From Chromera velia (Eukaryota > Sar > Chromeraceae), in NCBI GenBank assembly GCA_018398765.1, contig JAHBMJ010004821.1, positions 25,001 through 76,436 on the forward strand: a stretch of DNA of 51,436 nucleotides. The letters are read 5' to 3'. Every line of letters starts with the position of its first letter. Position 1 is the stretch's first letter. Positions 23,001 through 35,610 of this stretch are shown here, piece after piece. The position numbers were made by a program, and so were the translations under genes. The notes below the pieces were generated by a model. That model saw only the letters and a list, made by a program, of their open reading frames with translations. It ran no database searches and was not told the origin of the DNA.

Positions 23001-23173
23001 GACAATACCAAATTCCCAAGGAAACGAAGATGCGAATGCTCCACACTGTTCGTGGCTGTGAGGCGTTTGGTATCCCTCGAAAGATAATTCGCGAAGATGA
23101 TCGATCGCATTGAAGTCTTCCCGGCACCTGCCCGGCCCATCAGGAGGACCTTCTTTGCGTTGGGGTTTGACAT
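19357..23173 (-). CDS. RagA: Rag GTPase, RagA/Gtr1 type, seven exons
   Basis: Exons (minus): 23173-22979, 22852-22566, 22103-22032, 21590-21473, 21059-20958, 20462-20363 and 19451-19357. All are GT-AG and phase-consistent, giving 322 aa; animal RagA is 313. The start is [14 protein letters not shown] start five codons upstream (MDSGK) is possible. The G domain has P-loop [15 protein letters not shown] (G3) and HKLD (G4). The C-terminal roadblock half contains [41 protein letters not shown] and [20 protein letters not shown]. Compared with animal RagA, residues after LIYVLGV carry an insert of about 15 ([15 protein letters not shown]). Rag proteins act as RagA/B-RagC/D heterodimers that recruit TORC1 to lysosome- or vacuole-type membranes when amino acids are present. 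The gene is head-to-head with the CFAP157-like gene, 718 bp apart. Confidence 0.95.
19452..19494 (-). repeat. (CT)n(GT)nCAG tract forming RagA's last 3' splice site
   Basis: Read on the minus strand, (CT)n then (GT)n then CAG immediately precedes exon 7, which continues the RagA sequence in phase. Confidence 0.85.
19965..20040. repeat. CTGT/CT repeats in RagA intron 6
   Basis: Alternating CTGT and CT runs. The neighbouring 20,540-20,760 is purine-rich on the plus strand, that is, pyrimidine-rich on the RagA coding strand. Confidence 0.85.
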
Positions 23174-23484
23174 CTTGCCAGAGTCCAATTACGTAAAACG
23201 CACAAAATTGCGCGGAGTGTGTGCTGCTCACAAAGTGTAAGGAAGGAAAAGGAGACGGCCGATCCACTTCAGACGCTTCAGTCGCCTGGTTGGTCCGAAC
23301 ATACAGAGAGCACGCTGAGAACCAGCATTTATCAGTCAGCTGGTGCTGGGCACTTTTATCAAGCACACGTAGCGGTCTGACATCTATGCACAACGTGCAG
23401 AACACAGCCGAGAGATGGAGAGAAATATCGCTCTTCCGCCCTAGCTTGACGGCGAACGCCGAAACACATGCATCACCTTTTGTC

Positions 23485-23580
23485 ACTCACTCCGGCGCGC
23501 GCGCGCAAATGCGCGCGAACTGCATGTATGCATGCAAGATTAAATTTGCATGGCAGCATTAAATTCGAAGGCCGGAATTG
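23485..23580. promoter_or_regulatory. Divergent promoter region: CG island plus TGCATGTATGCATGCA
   Basis: GGCGCGCGCGCGC and TGCGCGCG are followed by CTGCATGTATGCATGCAAG and TTAAATTTGCATGG. The block sits between RagA (-, ATG 23173) and the CFAP157-like gene (+, ATG 23892), and its component order matches 12.15 kb. I infer a shared promoter. Confidence 0.5.
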
Positions 23581-23891
23581 CATATGAGGGAGGATTCCCG
23601 GAGGAACTGAGGAAGGAGAGAGCGGTGAGGAAGGAAACTCTCTCGCAGCAAACATATTATCGACCTGCCGGCAGTTGCATTCACACACAGAGTATATACG
23701 TGCGAAGGGAGTCTACTTGACTCGAGTCTCAATCCTGCTCTGCTCTGGTTCATGCTATGAGTGACATCCATTCGAAGTCCCCCTTGACTCCCTGCATGAA
23801 GGGGGGAAACCGAGAAACCTAAGAGAGTGACATTTCCCCGTAGACAGAGTGAGGTTCAAAGAAGGCACAGGAAAGAGACGACCAAAAGAAG

Positions 23892-26036
23892 ATGTCAAAG
23901 AAGAAAGGAGCAGTCAACGGGGAGCAGGTCCTCGAGGAGGTTGGTGAGTGCATGTGCATGTGAGTCTTCTGGCAGATGTGCAGAGATACCTTCTCGCATG
24001 CATGGATGCAGATTCACTCAGGTGTCAGTCAGTCAGGTGGTCAGGTAGACACGAAAACGTACAGTCATACACTCAGATGTTGCCCGACTCTGCTAGTATA
24101 CAGAGATAGATTTATGCGTTAGTCAGTCACTTCGTCTGATGCGCATCGACTGTCCGAGTGATCGTGACACTGTCCGGCATGTGGTCTATGCCGCTGATTG
24201 ACAGGGTACAGAGAAGAAGTGATGCGGCTGTTGTGGCACATGGGCTTTCAGACAGTCAGTAGTTCACATGGAAGGGCCACCAACTTTCGTCTCTCCCAAT
24301 CAGTGAGTCAGTCAGTCTGACATGCAGTCTGGAGCCGGTCAGCAGGCATGACAGAAGGAACCTGGAGAAGAACACAGCAAGTGCACGTGAGCGGCTGCTT
24401 CCATTCCATTCCATGCATGGTGCAGGTCACAGAGAGGTTCGAGGAACAGGCGCTCCGAGAAGCCAATGCCGTCCTGTCAGTCAGTCTGTCAGTCAGTCAC
24501 GCAGGCAGGCAGGCAGGCAGGCAGACAGACAGGCAGGCAGGCAGACAGACAGACAGACAGGCAGGCAGGCAGGCAGGCAGGCAGACAGGCAGGCAGGCAG
24601 GCAGACAGACAAGCATGAGGCGATGAGTGAGTGAGTGAGTGAGTGAGTGAGTGAGTGAGTGAGTGAGTGAGTGAGTGAGTGAGTGAGCAAGTATGAGTCA
24701 GTGGGCCCAACAGGAAGGCAGTCAAACAGTCTGCCGGATATGCAGACAGTCAGCGAGGCCACTGAGTCACTCACTCTGTGTGTCAGCAATGTAGATCGAT
24801 GAGCTGTCTGTCTTCCTTCTTGTTGATGCACACGCAGATAGAGGAGGGATCACTGCAAGGAGCAGAATCGATTCAGCGCGTCACTCGCTCTTCTGGTACA
24901 TTCTCTTCATTCCGTTCCTGTTTGGATACTTCACATTCATGAAGCGTTGAATACTTCGCAGGCAGTCTGCATGAATCAGAAAGGGGCCAGTGCCTCCCCC
25001 CTTTTTTTTCTCTCTCAAATACCTGTCCCTTTTTGATCCTTCACTCTCTTTGTGTCTGTGTTTCTGTGTGATCAGAGAGAAGGAGGTAAAGGAGCTGCGC
25101 GCGTCGACTCGTGCTCTGAGGAGAGAACTGGAGGTGCAGGCTCAGACAAATCATGATGTCATAGGGACGCTGCGAAAGGAGGTCTGTCAAGCAAGGTAAA
25201 GAAGGGAGTAATAGACCTCTGACCTTCAATTTCCCCCTTTTCCCTGATTTGTTGACCTGCCTGCCTGCCTGTCTTTCTTGGGCTCTTCACACCCACTGCA
25301 TCTCCCTCCTTCCTTCCGTCCTTCCTTCCCTCCACCTGATTGATGCTGATCGATCAAGCAAGAATGAATGCATGAGTGATCGGTCGACCTTGGATCTGAT
25401 ATGATTCTTTCCAATGCCTAGCAAGAACCCATTTCTGAACAAACTGGACTGGTTGGACTGCAGGTGAGTGACCTGTTGACGGAGAAGAAGGACAACTCAG
25501 ATGCCTACAAACAATTGGCATCGGAACTGGTGCAAACCAAAAAAGCACACGGTACGTGGGTACGTCTTTCTTTCCAAAAAGGCAGGTAGCCAATCTGGGA
25601 AGGAAACTAGACTGTGAAGCGCGCAAGGAGACACTGGATTCAGGCTGTGTGTGTGCATATGTGCCTACATATTCAGATGCGCGTGAATGATGGTGCTGTA
25701 TGCCTATATGTAAAAGCGTCTTTCTCAGTCTGTGTCTCGCTGTCTCTGCCTGTCTGTCTATCTGCCTCTCTCTTTCTCTCACACACACATACGCTCTCCC
25801 TATCTTACTTTGTGTGTGTGTGTGTGTGTGTGTGCATGGTCACACGGATCGATTTCTTTCTTTCTGCGACTATGCATGCAGAGGAGCAAAAGGAGAAAAT
25901 CACGACGGAGCTCCAGAACCGAATGATCGAAATTCAGCAGAGGCATAGAAGGGATGTGGAGGAACTGGACGACCTGAAGAAGTTTGAAAAGGAAAAGGTA
26001 CATCTGTCTGTCTGTTTGAGGGGCTCTTTCTTTCTC

Positions 26037-26068
<32 letters not shown>

Positions 26069-27523
26069 TTTTGTTTGTTTGTTTGTTTCTGTTTTGGAAA
26101 TGGAATGATCACCAGGGAAAAGTCGGAGCAATGTTTCTCATTCTGTCATCCTGTCGTGTCGTTCAGTGATCGGAAAGTATGCCCATTGCATTTTTTCTGG
26201 GGTACTTGACGACCGATTTAGTCATCACAGTTTGAGGCAGCATTGATGAATGTTCCTCCAGATGCCTTTGGACATTTAGATGGGAAGGTGTGCCCGAGAG
26301 AAGAGGTGGAGATTGCTTCTACGTGTTTGTTGCTTAGTTTTTGTATACGTGTCGAAGACGGACGGACGGTATTTCATCCAGGTCATCCCGATAGATGGAT
26401 GGATGAATGCAGAACGACCTGAACGCGAAGGTTGTGGACCTGGAGAGAAAACTGGAGCAGGAACGGGAGAGGCACCACCTTGCCGTCTCCTATGCAGACA
26501 AACGCGCTCTCGTGTTGTTTGAACAGCAGAAGGCGACATTCATCCGAAGATTCAAAGAGAGGGAGGAGCAGATTCGAAAAAAAACAAGCGAAAGCATTGA
26601 CATGACAACAAAACGGACTCAGGTGAGACGGTGGTCTTCTTTTGCACAGTCAACTCAACACAGATCAATGCCTCTCTGTAGACATATGTGTACAGCAACA
26701 GCAGCTGCCGGACAGAAAAGACGACTGTGGCGGAAATCTTTCTTTGCCTTCCGTTTGCCGTGAGATCGCTTGCAATTCTTTCCATCCTCCGTCGATTGAT
26801 GCCTGCATGCATGCATGCCCATTTTGGATCCGAGGTTCTGACAAATAAGATGATTGAGTGAAAAGCTGATGGCACAAAGCTTTTCAAACTTCTTTTGCAG
26901 GTTGAGAACGACCAAATGGTTCTGGAGCTCTCTCTTCAGGCAAAGCAGTCGGCAGAAGTGCAGAGTGCAAACGAATTTCTGGTCGGTCAGTTTCTTTTTG
27001 ACTTTCTCATTGAAATTTATTTCTGTCTGGCTTCAAACAAGAGAGTACACTCGAGTTTTTGATCAGCAGTCGCCAGAGGGACAAAGAGACGCGTCTAAAC
27101 AAGGAGATAAGATACCACGATGTTGTCTACGATGAAGCGAGTTCCTTTATTTGTTTTCTCCTATTCTCTTCTACTGCTCTTTGAAGCCGTGAGATGAGAT
27201 TGGTCCCTTACTTCCTTTCGTGCTTCGGACGTGACAGGGAGGGAGGGAGGGAGGGAGTAGTTAAAGGAACAAACTCCCTTCCTTTTGACTCGCCCCCCCT
27301 CGTCCTCCTTCCTAAACTCCGACCTACGTTTTCTTCTTCTTGTGCATTCTTGAAACTGTCCTCGCTATCATTGCCTCCCCTCCATTCTGCTCACGTGGAT
27401 GCAGGTAAGAGAAGTGCAACGATTGAAGGCGGAAGCTTCTGTGCACAGGTATGTGGCAGAGCCATGCATGAAAAAATAGGAGTCTCGACACGCACGCACG
27501 CGCACGCGCAGATAGACGCACAC

Positions 27524-27559
<36 letters not shown>

Positions 27560-28366
27560 CCCTAGGTTCGTAAGCCAGTATCGCGTTTCCATTTTTCATT
27601 CTTCAGTGCCTTTTCCTGCCTCCTGCATGAAAGAAAGCCTCCGATGGATTCGGAAAGCCCTCATGTTTTGCGATGAGTTTTTTCTGTTTCTTTCTTTCGT
27701 TTTGGTTCAGGAGTCTTGAGAGTATCTGAATACATCTGAATGCAGAGCGGTGGAGAGAGGCCTGGCTGCCAAGGTGTCGAGAATGGGAAGACAGCTGCGT
27801 GTCTTCCAGAAAAGAGAGGACGCGGCGCTTTTGGAGAGTCAGGGGGAAGCCGGGGGAGGGGGGGGCACGATGGAAGCGTTGAAAGTGAACATTAACGGGG
27901 CGGCCCCAGCCGGATCTGGCCTTGGAAATTCAAATGGAGGGGGAGGCAGTATGGTGCCGTTGTCAGAGAGAATCAGAGAGGGGGACCCACTAGGGGACGA
28001 TGAATTGTCAGTGAGTCCAGGCAAATATATGATTTCGGATTTGTTTCTCTTTGTTTGATTCTCTGTGCATCTTTTTCCCCTGCACGCGAATTCTCTTCTA
28101 GTTGATATCGACAGAAGGCTATCACGTTTCAGCAGCTTAAAAAGTGAGACTCCATCGCAATTATGACTGAATATGGCGTGTTTCTCGGGAATATTTCCCT
28201 TCGCTTCCTTCCCTCTGAACTCATGAAAAGTTTCTCTGATTCAGCTCAACAAAAGTGTCAACCTTCAACTCTGTCTTCCATCTCACGCAAAGAGCACCGT
28301 GCCTTTCCTTGCCTTGCCTTGCCTTTCCTTGCCTTGCCTTGCCTTGCCAGGAAATTCAAATCCAAC

Positions 28367-28398
<32 letters not shown>

Positions 28399-28443
28399 CT
28401 CTTTCTTTCTCTCTTTCTTTCTTTCTTTCTCTCTTTCTTTCTC

Positions 28444-28478
<35 letters not shown>

Positions 28479-28563
28479 CTCTTTCTTTCTCTCTTTCTTT
28501 CTTTCTTTCTTTCTTTCTTTCGTTCGTTCGTTCGTTCTTTCTTTCTTTCTTTCTTTCTTTCTG

Positions 28564-28603
<40 letters not shown>

Positions 28604-28616
28604 TCCTTTCTTTTTT

Positions 28617-28652
<36 letters not shown>

Positions 28653-31600
28653 TGGTCTTCTCTTCTCCTCTCCTCTTGTGACCTGCAGGCATGCAGAGTG
28701 CGATGCCCAAATTCTGGAGTTGGCACAGGTGGGTCCATCGAAGGGTCGGAAGAGGGGTCGGACTTTCGATGAACAGAAGACTGAATGAAGGAAAAGTTAG
28801 GCGAGAGAGTCCCTGTTGGGCTGCATGATATGAGATGCATGGATGGGCACGAATGATGGCAGTCGGCTGTATTCTTCTGTGGTGATTGTCCTGGATTCTG
28901 TTTTGGGGCTGTGCTGCATGTGGGGGAGAGATATCATGAAATTGGAAATGGGGAGAGTTGCAATTGATCGGAAACAAAGAAGGCCGTAACCCTGCATTAT
29001 GCACATTACATCTTACTTAAAGTTTGCATTTTGTTCCTTCTTCTGCAGGCCTTGGAGAGAACAAAAAGAGACTTTGCCGCGTTCAAGAACGACCATGACG
29101 TCCTCGGAAAGGTCTGCCGGTTTGTCTGTCTCTTGGCTCCTTTTCTCTTTCCAAATCTCAGAATTTCTTCTTTCTCTTCTCCTGGTCTCTGCCTTGTTGT
29201 TCTCGGTCTTCTTTTTCGTCTTCTTTCTTCTCTGTGTAACTTTGCGTGTGTGCGTGTGAGTGCATGTCTGCCTGTCCAGTTGTTCTTGTGTCCATGCCCT
29301 CTCTCGCACAACATTGCTCTCTCTTCCTTTGTGCAGCTCCAGGACGACAGCGCCCGTCTTCTCCTCTGTGCCCTCCTCGAGGCGGCACCCTCTCTCAGGA
29401 GGGCGACCGAAAACTCCGAATCACCTTTGGCAGGATTGTCAGTCAGTCAGTCAGTCAATTTGTCACATAGGGAGATCTGGCTGTCTAAGTGTGTTTGAGT
29501 CAGGCAGTCAGTCAGTGAGTCAGTCGATAGATCGGAGATTTTGTGAAACCGAAAAAAGGCATCGAGAAGACAGGACTGTGGATGATGCACATGAGGGACA
29601 TATAATATATACATGAAGATCGTGCATGAGGCAATCCGATGCCCCCCCAAACAGGGACAAGTCGTTGACCAAAAGGCAGTGCAGAGACACACACCTCACA
29701 CGTCTCAGACAGACACTCTTCCTTCCTTTCCCTTGAAAAACTTCCCTTTCCCTTGAAAGAATTCCCTTTCCGATATCACCTCTTTGCGCTTGCCTGCCTT
29801 CACGTGAGCGGTCTCTCTCATGCAGAATCACGGGGGGGGGCCCCAACTCTCTACAGCCCAAAGAGTCCTCTCTTCGATTGTACGGGTGAGTGCCTTGTTT
29901 GCGTTCTCTTTCATCGTATGGGTGAGTGCCTCGATCTTGTCGATCCAAAATCATACGGCTCAGTCTGAGTGACTCCCGTTTTGCTTTGCAATCCCTGTAA
30001 GAATGCAACGCCTTCTCTCGTCCCTCTCCCAACTTATTCCCCAAATGCGTGACAAAATAGGACGGTCTTCACCGTTGTTCTCTCTTGTGTTGTCAACCGA
30101 CGCTTTCCTCCCTTTTCGTGTCCATCCCTTTTACTGATTTTGCTGGCAAATCGTGAAAAACAAAAAAGAAAAGAGAAAGAGGTACCAGCGACCATCTCAG
30201 AGGCTCTAGTTGGAGACTCCCGGATACATATTAATATTCGTTCTGTACGTCCCTGTAACTTTGGGCAAGCCGCAAGTATGCATTGGATGAGTACACTGGC
30301 AAATGAATGAATGAATGAATGAATGAATGAATGAATGCAGATCTCTCACTGAGGAGCAACGAAACAAGTTCTTTGCACTTCTTCTCGGTCAGTGAGGGCG
30401 AGTTTTTTCGCTTCTTCTTCGTTCTTTGTTCTTCCCTCCTTATTTGTTTCAATTGACATTGCAAGGACCAACCATTCCACCGACACAAGGTTTTCCTAGA
30501 TCCAATTTTGCTGAAGTGATTCCTTGGGAGTCTTCCTTTGGTCTGCTTCCTTGGAGAACGCACTCCTGCGTGTGTTTTGTCTTGCCCATGCGTCCGCTTT
30601 GTGTGTCTTTCTTCTTGCATGGCTCTCTAGAGACATTTCCTTCCTTCCAAGCTGTTCACTCCCTGTGTATGCATGCATGCACGCAGAGAAGCTCTCCGAG
30701 TCCCTGTGTGAGGCCTGCCGCCCCAAAGACAAGCAAGGAGCTACACTGCCGGATGTGGATAGATTCTTTCTTCTGCACGGTGGGTGAGACAGAAGGAAAG
30801 AAAGAATAGCAGGGAGGGAGGGATACAGCAGGGACACAAAGATAGTCAGGCACATAAGAAGACGTTGAATGAAGTTGTCACAGGGTTCCCTGACCTCAAT
30901 GTAGCACTCATCGTTTTCGTTTCCCTTCTTGCAAGAATGATCAACCCCCCCGCCTCTCGGTTCTGTCGATGTCCGATTAAAAAAAGGAGTGCAGCAATAT
31001 CAAGGTTACTATTGGCATGCAGTAGATCATTCAACTATTTACAGAAACTCTTCAGCACTACCCAGCTGTTCTTTCCTCTTCTGCATGCTTGATTCCAGAT
31101 GGTTTGTTTCTTGTCGCCTGGCTGCGTGTATTGATCCACGTTCTTTCTTTCCGTGACTCTTCGATCGCAGGCACGCTGGAACTCCTGAAGCCCCAACTGA
31201 CGAAGCCTTCCCGCACTCTCGGCATTCAGACAGACGGAGACGGGGTTGGTTAGTCCTTGAGGTGCACTTCTTGTACTTCCCTTTCGCTGTTTCTTTTCCT
31301 TTTCGCCCGCTAAATCTGATCGAGAATTTGGGCGGCCTTTCAATTATTTCTCCACCAGATCTTTTCTACTTTCTCCCTGTCTTCATTCCTTGTTCGCAAA
31401 CTCTCATGCGCTCCCTCCCTGACCCGCTGCTTCTTTTTTTCTTTGCGATTCTGAGGGAGACACTGGACTCTCCTCGTGCCACTTCTTTCATGCCGGACCG
31501 TCCCGCCTCTCTTCTGGTATTCTGGAAATGGATTTCTCCTGTTTCCTCTGCACTACTGTACTACACGCTTGGCAGGCTGTGCTTCCCTTCAAGAACGCAC

Positions 31601-32016
31601 TCCACTCCCGCCTCATCTCCCTCTCACCACCCATACAAGGCACTAACGAGGCTGGACCAGCGGCGGCTCCCCACACAGTGGCAGCTCTCGACCGGGCCGG
31701 GGCCCTGAGGCAGGAGCGGGCCGTGACGGCACGGGAACACTTCGCGGCCGTACTCTCTGCTCCCGGGAAGCCGGGAGGGAACCGGTTGGGGGCAGGAGGG
31801 AGAGGAAGGCGAATACGCGAGGTGTCCCCGTTGAACCTGAGAGAGAAGCCGCCGGGGGGGCCACTGAGCGGGCCCATAGTCGGGTCCTCACCCCCTCTTG
31901 AAAGAGAAAGAGGGGGGGCACAGACGCATAGGGGGGGTGGAGGGCGGAATGGCTCTGCGGTCAGTTTTTCTCTTTGTATGCACGCATCTCTGATAATAAG
32001 AAAATTGAGCGTGTAG
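23892..32016 (+). CDS. CFAP157/BBOF1-like ciliary coiled-coil protein, many exons
   Basis: Starts MSKKKGAVNGEQ at 23892. Well-supported exons: 24426-about 24476, about 25077-25120, 25464-25551, 25882-25997, 26413-26622, 26901-26981, 27077-about 27130, 27409-about 27448, 27746-28010, 28689-28728, 29049-29111, 29337-about 29441, 29826-29885, 30341-30387, 30687-30779, 31171-31244 and 31576-32016. Most join in phase. The joins after 23943, 28010 and 29885 are unresolved. The protein is highly charged coiled coil. The segment MTTKRTQVENDQM followed by LNKEIRYHD matches the TTKR..EN and KE..YH signature of the CFAP157/BBOF1 family. Downstream come LQDDSARLLLCALLE and LTEEQRNKFFALLLEKLSESL, like that family's C-terminal part, then a Gly/Pro/Arg-rich tail. 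Family members act at motile cilia and basal bodies, which fits an alga with flagellate stages. The exact paralogue is uncertain. Confidence 0.75.
24498..24692. repeat. GCAG/ACAG and GTGA tetranucleotide arrays
   Basis: A GCAG/ACAG array (to about 24,611) followed by about 16 copies of GTGA, inside an intron of the CFAP157-like gene. Frames through them are low-complexity only. Confidence 0.9.
28366..28655 (+). repeat. (CTTT)n microsatellite, about 290 bp
   Basis: Nearly continuous CTTT with CTCT, CGTT and CTGT interruptions, in the intron before exon 28689 of the CFAP157-like gene. Long open frames on both strands are artefacts of the repeat. Confidence 0.95.
30301..30340 (+). repeat. (AATG)nCAG: tetranucleotide repeat ending in a splice acceptor
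   Basis: Nine or so AATG units run straight into AATGCAG, followed by the exon SLTEEQRNKFFALLL. No polypyrimidine tract lies between repeat and AG. Confidence 0.75.
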
Positions 32017-33250
32017 CCCCCTTTTTGTGTTGCTTTGAGCTATTCATGTACGAAACCACGCAAAGACGCAGCCCAACATATAGCCACAAGGAAGCGCAAC
32101 TGTTCAACCGCGTCCTTCTGTACACGCTTTTTCCCTGCAACACGTTTCCTTGCATGGAGATATAAGCAACACGAAGAAATGAGACAGCTGTTCTTATGCA
32201 GAAGATCTCTCTGCGTGCTGCGTTGACCAGCGGATTCCAAATTAATTAGTCTCCTTCCAACTGAATGATCAAATTCATGCAGGACATCGGAGCTCCAATG
32301 CAAGAGAGAACCGGGGCTTTAACTCGACGATAGTAAAAGATGGTGGTCAATACGAGGGTCCATATGTATGCGTATAGGACCTAGTTGCTTCAGCATTACT
32401 TTATGAGTATGGCTTATAAAGAATGTATGACTTACGTTGAGTTCATTCAAACTTTAAAACTTTTTAAAAGACTTTTTTTAGTTTTTGTGTTGCTATGTGT
32501 TGTGGAAAATAATTTGATATGTACGTATAAATTGGTATTGAATTTTATTTCAGTTATATATACCTTATATAGATTTAAAGGAGATTTTCTAAGCTATATG
32601 ATTTATTTGTGCTAGGATTTGTGATATGCACCTAAACATGCAGTGTGTCATGCAATCACATGCACAGCCTGCAAATTATATGGCTTTGTATCAGTAAAGT
32701 TGTGCATATGTTAAGTAGTACGTGTACAACAGTCATGGCCCATTAACTTAAAGATAAAAGTTATAAAATTTTTGATAAATTAATGTTAATTATAGGTCAT
32801 TGTCAGTTGAATTTTAAGAGAACACTAAGTTTAAAGCTTTCCCATCCAACTGTCCGTGCTTCGTTTATTAAATATGAAAAACAGAGCGTGGGCCTATTGG
32901 TGGTATACGTACAGTGATCCGTTTATTCATTCTCCTTGCCATATTTGAGATATCAAATAGTGCCGCTCTACAATGGGTGTTAGACTGGGTGTCATGGGCC
33001 GTCTTGATGTTGCGAGCGCCTTCAAATGCCCTTCTCATTCTAGCTGAATAAAGGTGAACAAAACTTACATGTTATACTCCATAGTTAATTGGCTAAAGTA
33101 GGCCAGAGCCCAAGTCGTATGCTCATCAGCTTTAACTGTCTCAATTCATTGAGAGTTTTAGAACTATGATTAAACTATAATAATATCGGAAGTTTTAAAT
33201 TTGAATTACCAGTTTAATTAAATTGAATTGAACTGGTTGAAGCCGCCTAA
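32017..33250. other. AT-rich intergenic region, no gene seen
   Basis: Follows the CFAP157-like stop. It is AT-rich from 32,380 on, with only short open frames of no recognisable composition. It probably holds a 3' UTR and degenerate repeats. Confidence 0.55.
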
Positions 33251-33299
33251 AGCCGCCGGTGTGCCATGTTTACTAGCATGTTTATTGAAATCTATCAAA

Positions 33300-35610
33300 A
33301 AATTTATGCTCCTTTGTTGCAGACGATACCACCCTCTTAGAATTGATAGCCAGCCAGCTGAATCTTCTTCTCTCATGCTTGAAAGACTTCGCAGAACCTC
33401 TTTACCTTCTTTTCTCTGACAAATCCAGATTTGTTCGTTTTGGCAGAGCATCGGGAAGAAGAGAAGAAATCAGACTGGGGGAGATGGTAGTCAAGGAAGC
33501 AAAGGAGCAGCCCTATCTCAGGTTAGTCCTGTCAGCTGACTGCAACCTGGAGATAATGATGGCGGCAAGGACGGTTACCGTAAAGGCAGAACGCTGCATG
33601 CAGGGGTTGATGGGGAAGATAGGAAAGGAGGGAGGGATTCCACCTGCAGACTGCTTTAATATATTTAAACAGACAGTGCGTGCAGTATAGTTGTATGGAT
33701 GCGAAATACATAGATGCCCAGAAAGTGCATATGCAGATTTTGATGAGAAACAACGAAGATTCGTGAGGTCGGTGCTGGGGCTGGGGAAGAAAGAGAGCTG
33801 TGACATGTTAATGTTGGAGGAGGGGTTCATCCTGATAGACATCGAGGTGGCCAGCTGCCAGTAGGACAGTCAGGTGGGCGAGTAAGGCCTTGAAGGAAAA
33901 ATGGAACGACGCGATGGGGCAAGCGATTTTCATGAGCTTGAGAGAGGGGGTGGAAAACGAAATGGCGGGGGGCAGAAGAATGCATCCTTTTCATTTCTTC
34001 CCACAATATCATCTGAAAAAATGTGTCCAGACACTTTATACAGACAGGAGAGCACATCCTTTTTCACAAGATAGACTGAAAGGGAGTGCAGGGCAGAGAG
34101 GAACACAGGTCGTTAATGAAAGAGTCGACTGGATGGAAAGATGGCTGCAGAAGAGAACAAAAAAAAAAACGAGTTAGATAAGAAGAAGAGGGATGCATTT
34201 GCAGCCAGAATAGAGAGAAACGTAAAAGAAAGGAATAATGATGAGAAGAGAGGGCTGGCAGGAGTCAGGATGGCCGATGTACATAGAAATCGTCTCCAAT
34301 GGAAATCGTCTTTGTGAGGGGTATTCCGCCTAATAAGAAGACTGAATAATAAAGGGCTGGCAAGCGTCAGGCAGATGTGGGCCGGACGGGGGACCCGGGC
34401 CACATAGCATGCATGGGTGTATCACGAGGCCGCGCATCGTGAAGTTAGGCATGCTTTCATTAAGTGATTTCAGTGAAGCGTATGCTTGATGTGTCTGCTT
34501 GACGTCATCATTAAGAATGTTTGAGATTGACATTAACTGCTAGACTAAACCAACCGATGTCTGTCAGACTTTAACCACCTGTATTTGATAGTACTAAAAC
34601 TCTAGTAAAACAGCTTACAGTCTCCATCTCTCTTTGTTTCAAGATAGAACAGGCAGGAAAGCGGGCACAAGAATGCGAATAGACAAAGAATAGAAAGGAC
34701 CCCTTTTTGCTACACGAGAGTAGCGCCTACTAGAGCGCCCAGGTCAGAACACAAAAGAAGAGCGGCATGCAGAGTAGGAGATAGGTGCTTAGCTGCAATA
34801 CTGGGAAAGATTCCAGTAAGAGGGGGGGAGAGGATACCATTAGAGAAGAGAACGTACCAGTTCTGTGAAGGATGGTTAGGGATTCAGGTAGTCGAAGATG
34901 AAGTGCATCTCATAACAGAATGCCTTGTCTTTGATAAAGAAAGAGTGGAGATGTACAGGAAAATAGAACAAAGGTGGGACAGCAAGATGGAAGGAAGAGC
35001 CGAGAAGGCAAACGCAAAAGAGCAAGGTCCCAGGGAAGGGAAAGGAGAAAGAGATAACTCGTCACTGTTCTGTTTTTTGTTGCATAAATAAGGGATGTGC
35101 TACAATGGATGACTTTCTGGGATGGACGTCCTTTAGAAGGAGGGTCTTCGAGGAGTGTCCAGGGAGGTACGGACACTTAGAAGGGGATGCACTGACAGCA
35201 AGACACGCGACAATCACCGAAAGGCAGAAGGCGATCGGGAGATTAACGGAGGAGTATGAAGAAACCATCAATTGCTTGGAGGCAATAGAAGGAGCCATAA
35301 GATGGGGAAGAGGGAATCCACAGAAGAAGATAGATAAAACGAATGAGAGAAACGAGTGAGCCCTTGTCAAATGCCGTATCAAATCGATCTTCAGACCTGA
35401 AAGCCTGTTAGAGGCAAGAGCAGCGGCCGAAAGAAACGAACAGTCAAGCGTCAGCGGCTGGAGCACACTGCTTCGGCGGGCCCCAAGGGCGGGGTCTGAT
35501 ACCTTAGCCTAGCTGAGGAACGCTCCGCCCTGTTAACTCTGACAACAGATAGACATAGCGGGAAGGCCTAGTGTGGAACCTCTAAATCAATCAATCATGC
35601 AATCAATCAT
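33300..35610 (+). mobile_element. Degenerate LINE (non-LTR retrotransposon) 3' half
   Basis: Pieces in order: a C-terminal reverse-transcriptase/thumb-like stretch (33.52-33.86 kb: LSADCNLEIMMAARTV, KIGKEGGIPPADCFNIFK, then after a stop YGCEIHRCP and RRFVRSVLGLGKKE); a second stretch at 34.15-34.32 kb; LEKRTYQFCEGW, VEDEVHLITEC and VFDKER (34.84-34.95 kb); and FRRRVFEECPGRY (35.1 kb). It ends in a GCGGGAAGGCCTAG box and (AATC)n near 35,600. Several stops and frame changes show it is dead. The last two modules match the (-) fragment at 6.9-7.65 kb, so both belong to related families. The clade (for example CR1/I/Jockey-like) cannot be set by eye. Confidence 0.75.
35105..35359 (+). pseudogene. 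LINE ORF C-terminal fragment
   Basis: The 84-residue frame begins MDDFLGWTSFRRRVFEECP and continues as a charged helix. It resembles the minus-strand frame at 7417-7100 (FLGRAAFRRRVFKESPERY), which also follows a Cys/His motif. It is part of the LINE remnant, not an independent gene. Confidence 0.7.

Noticed and set aside
28255-29004. Frames of 150-250 codons over the CTTT array on both strands
   Set aside because: Pure Phe-Leu-Ser or Lys-Glu-Arg low complexity from a tetranucleotide repeat.
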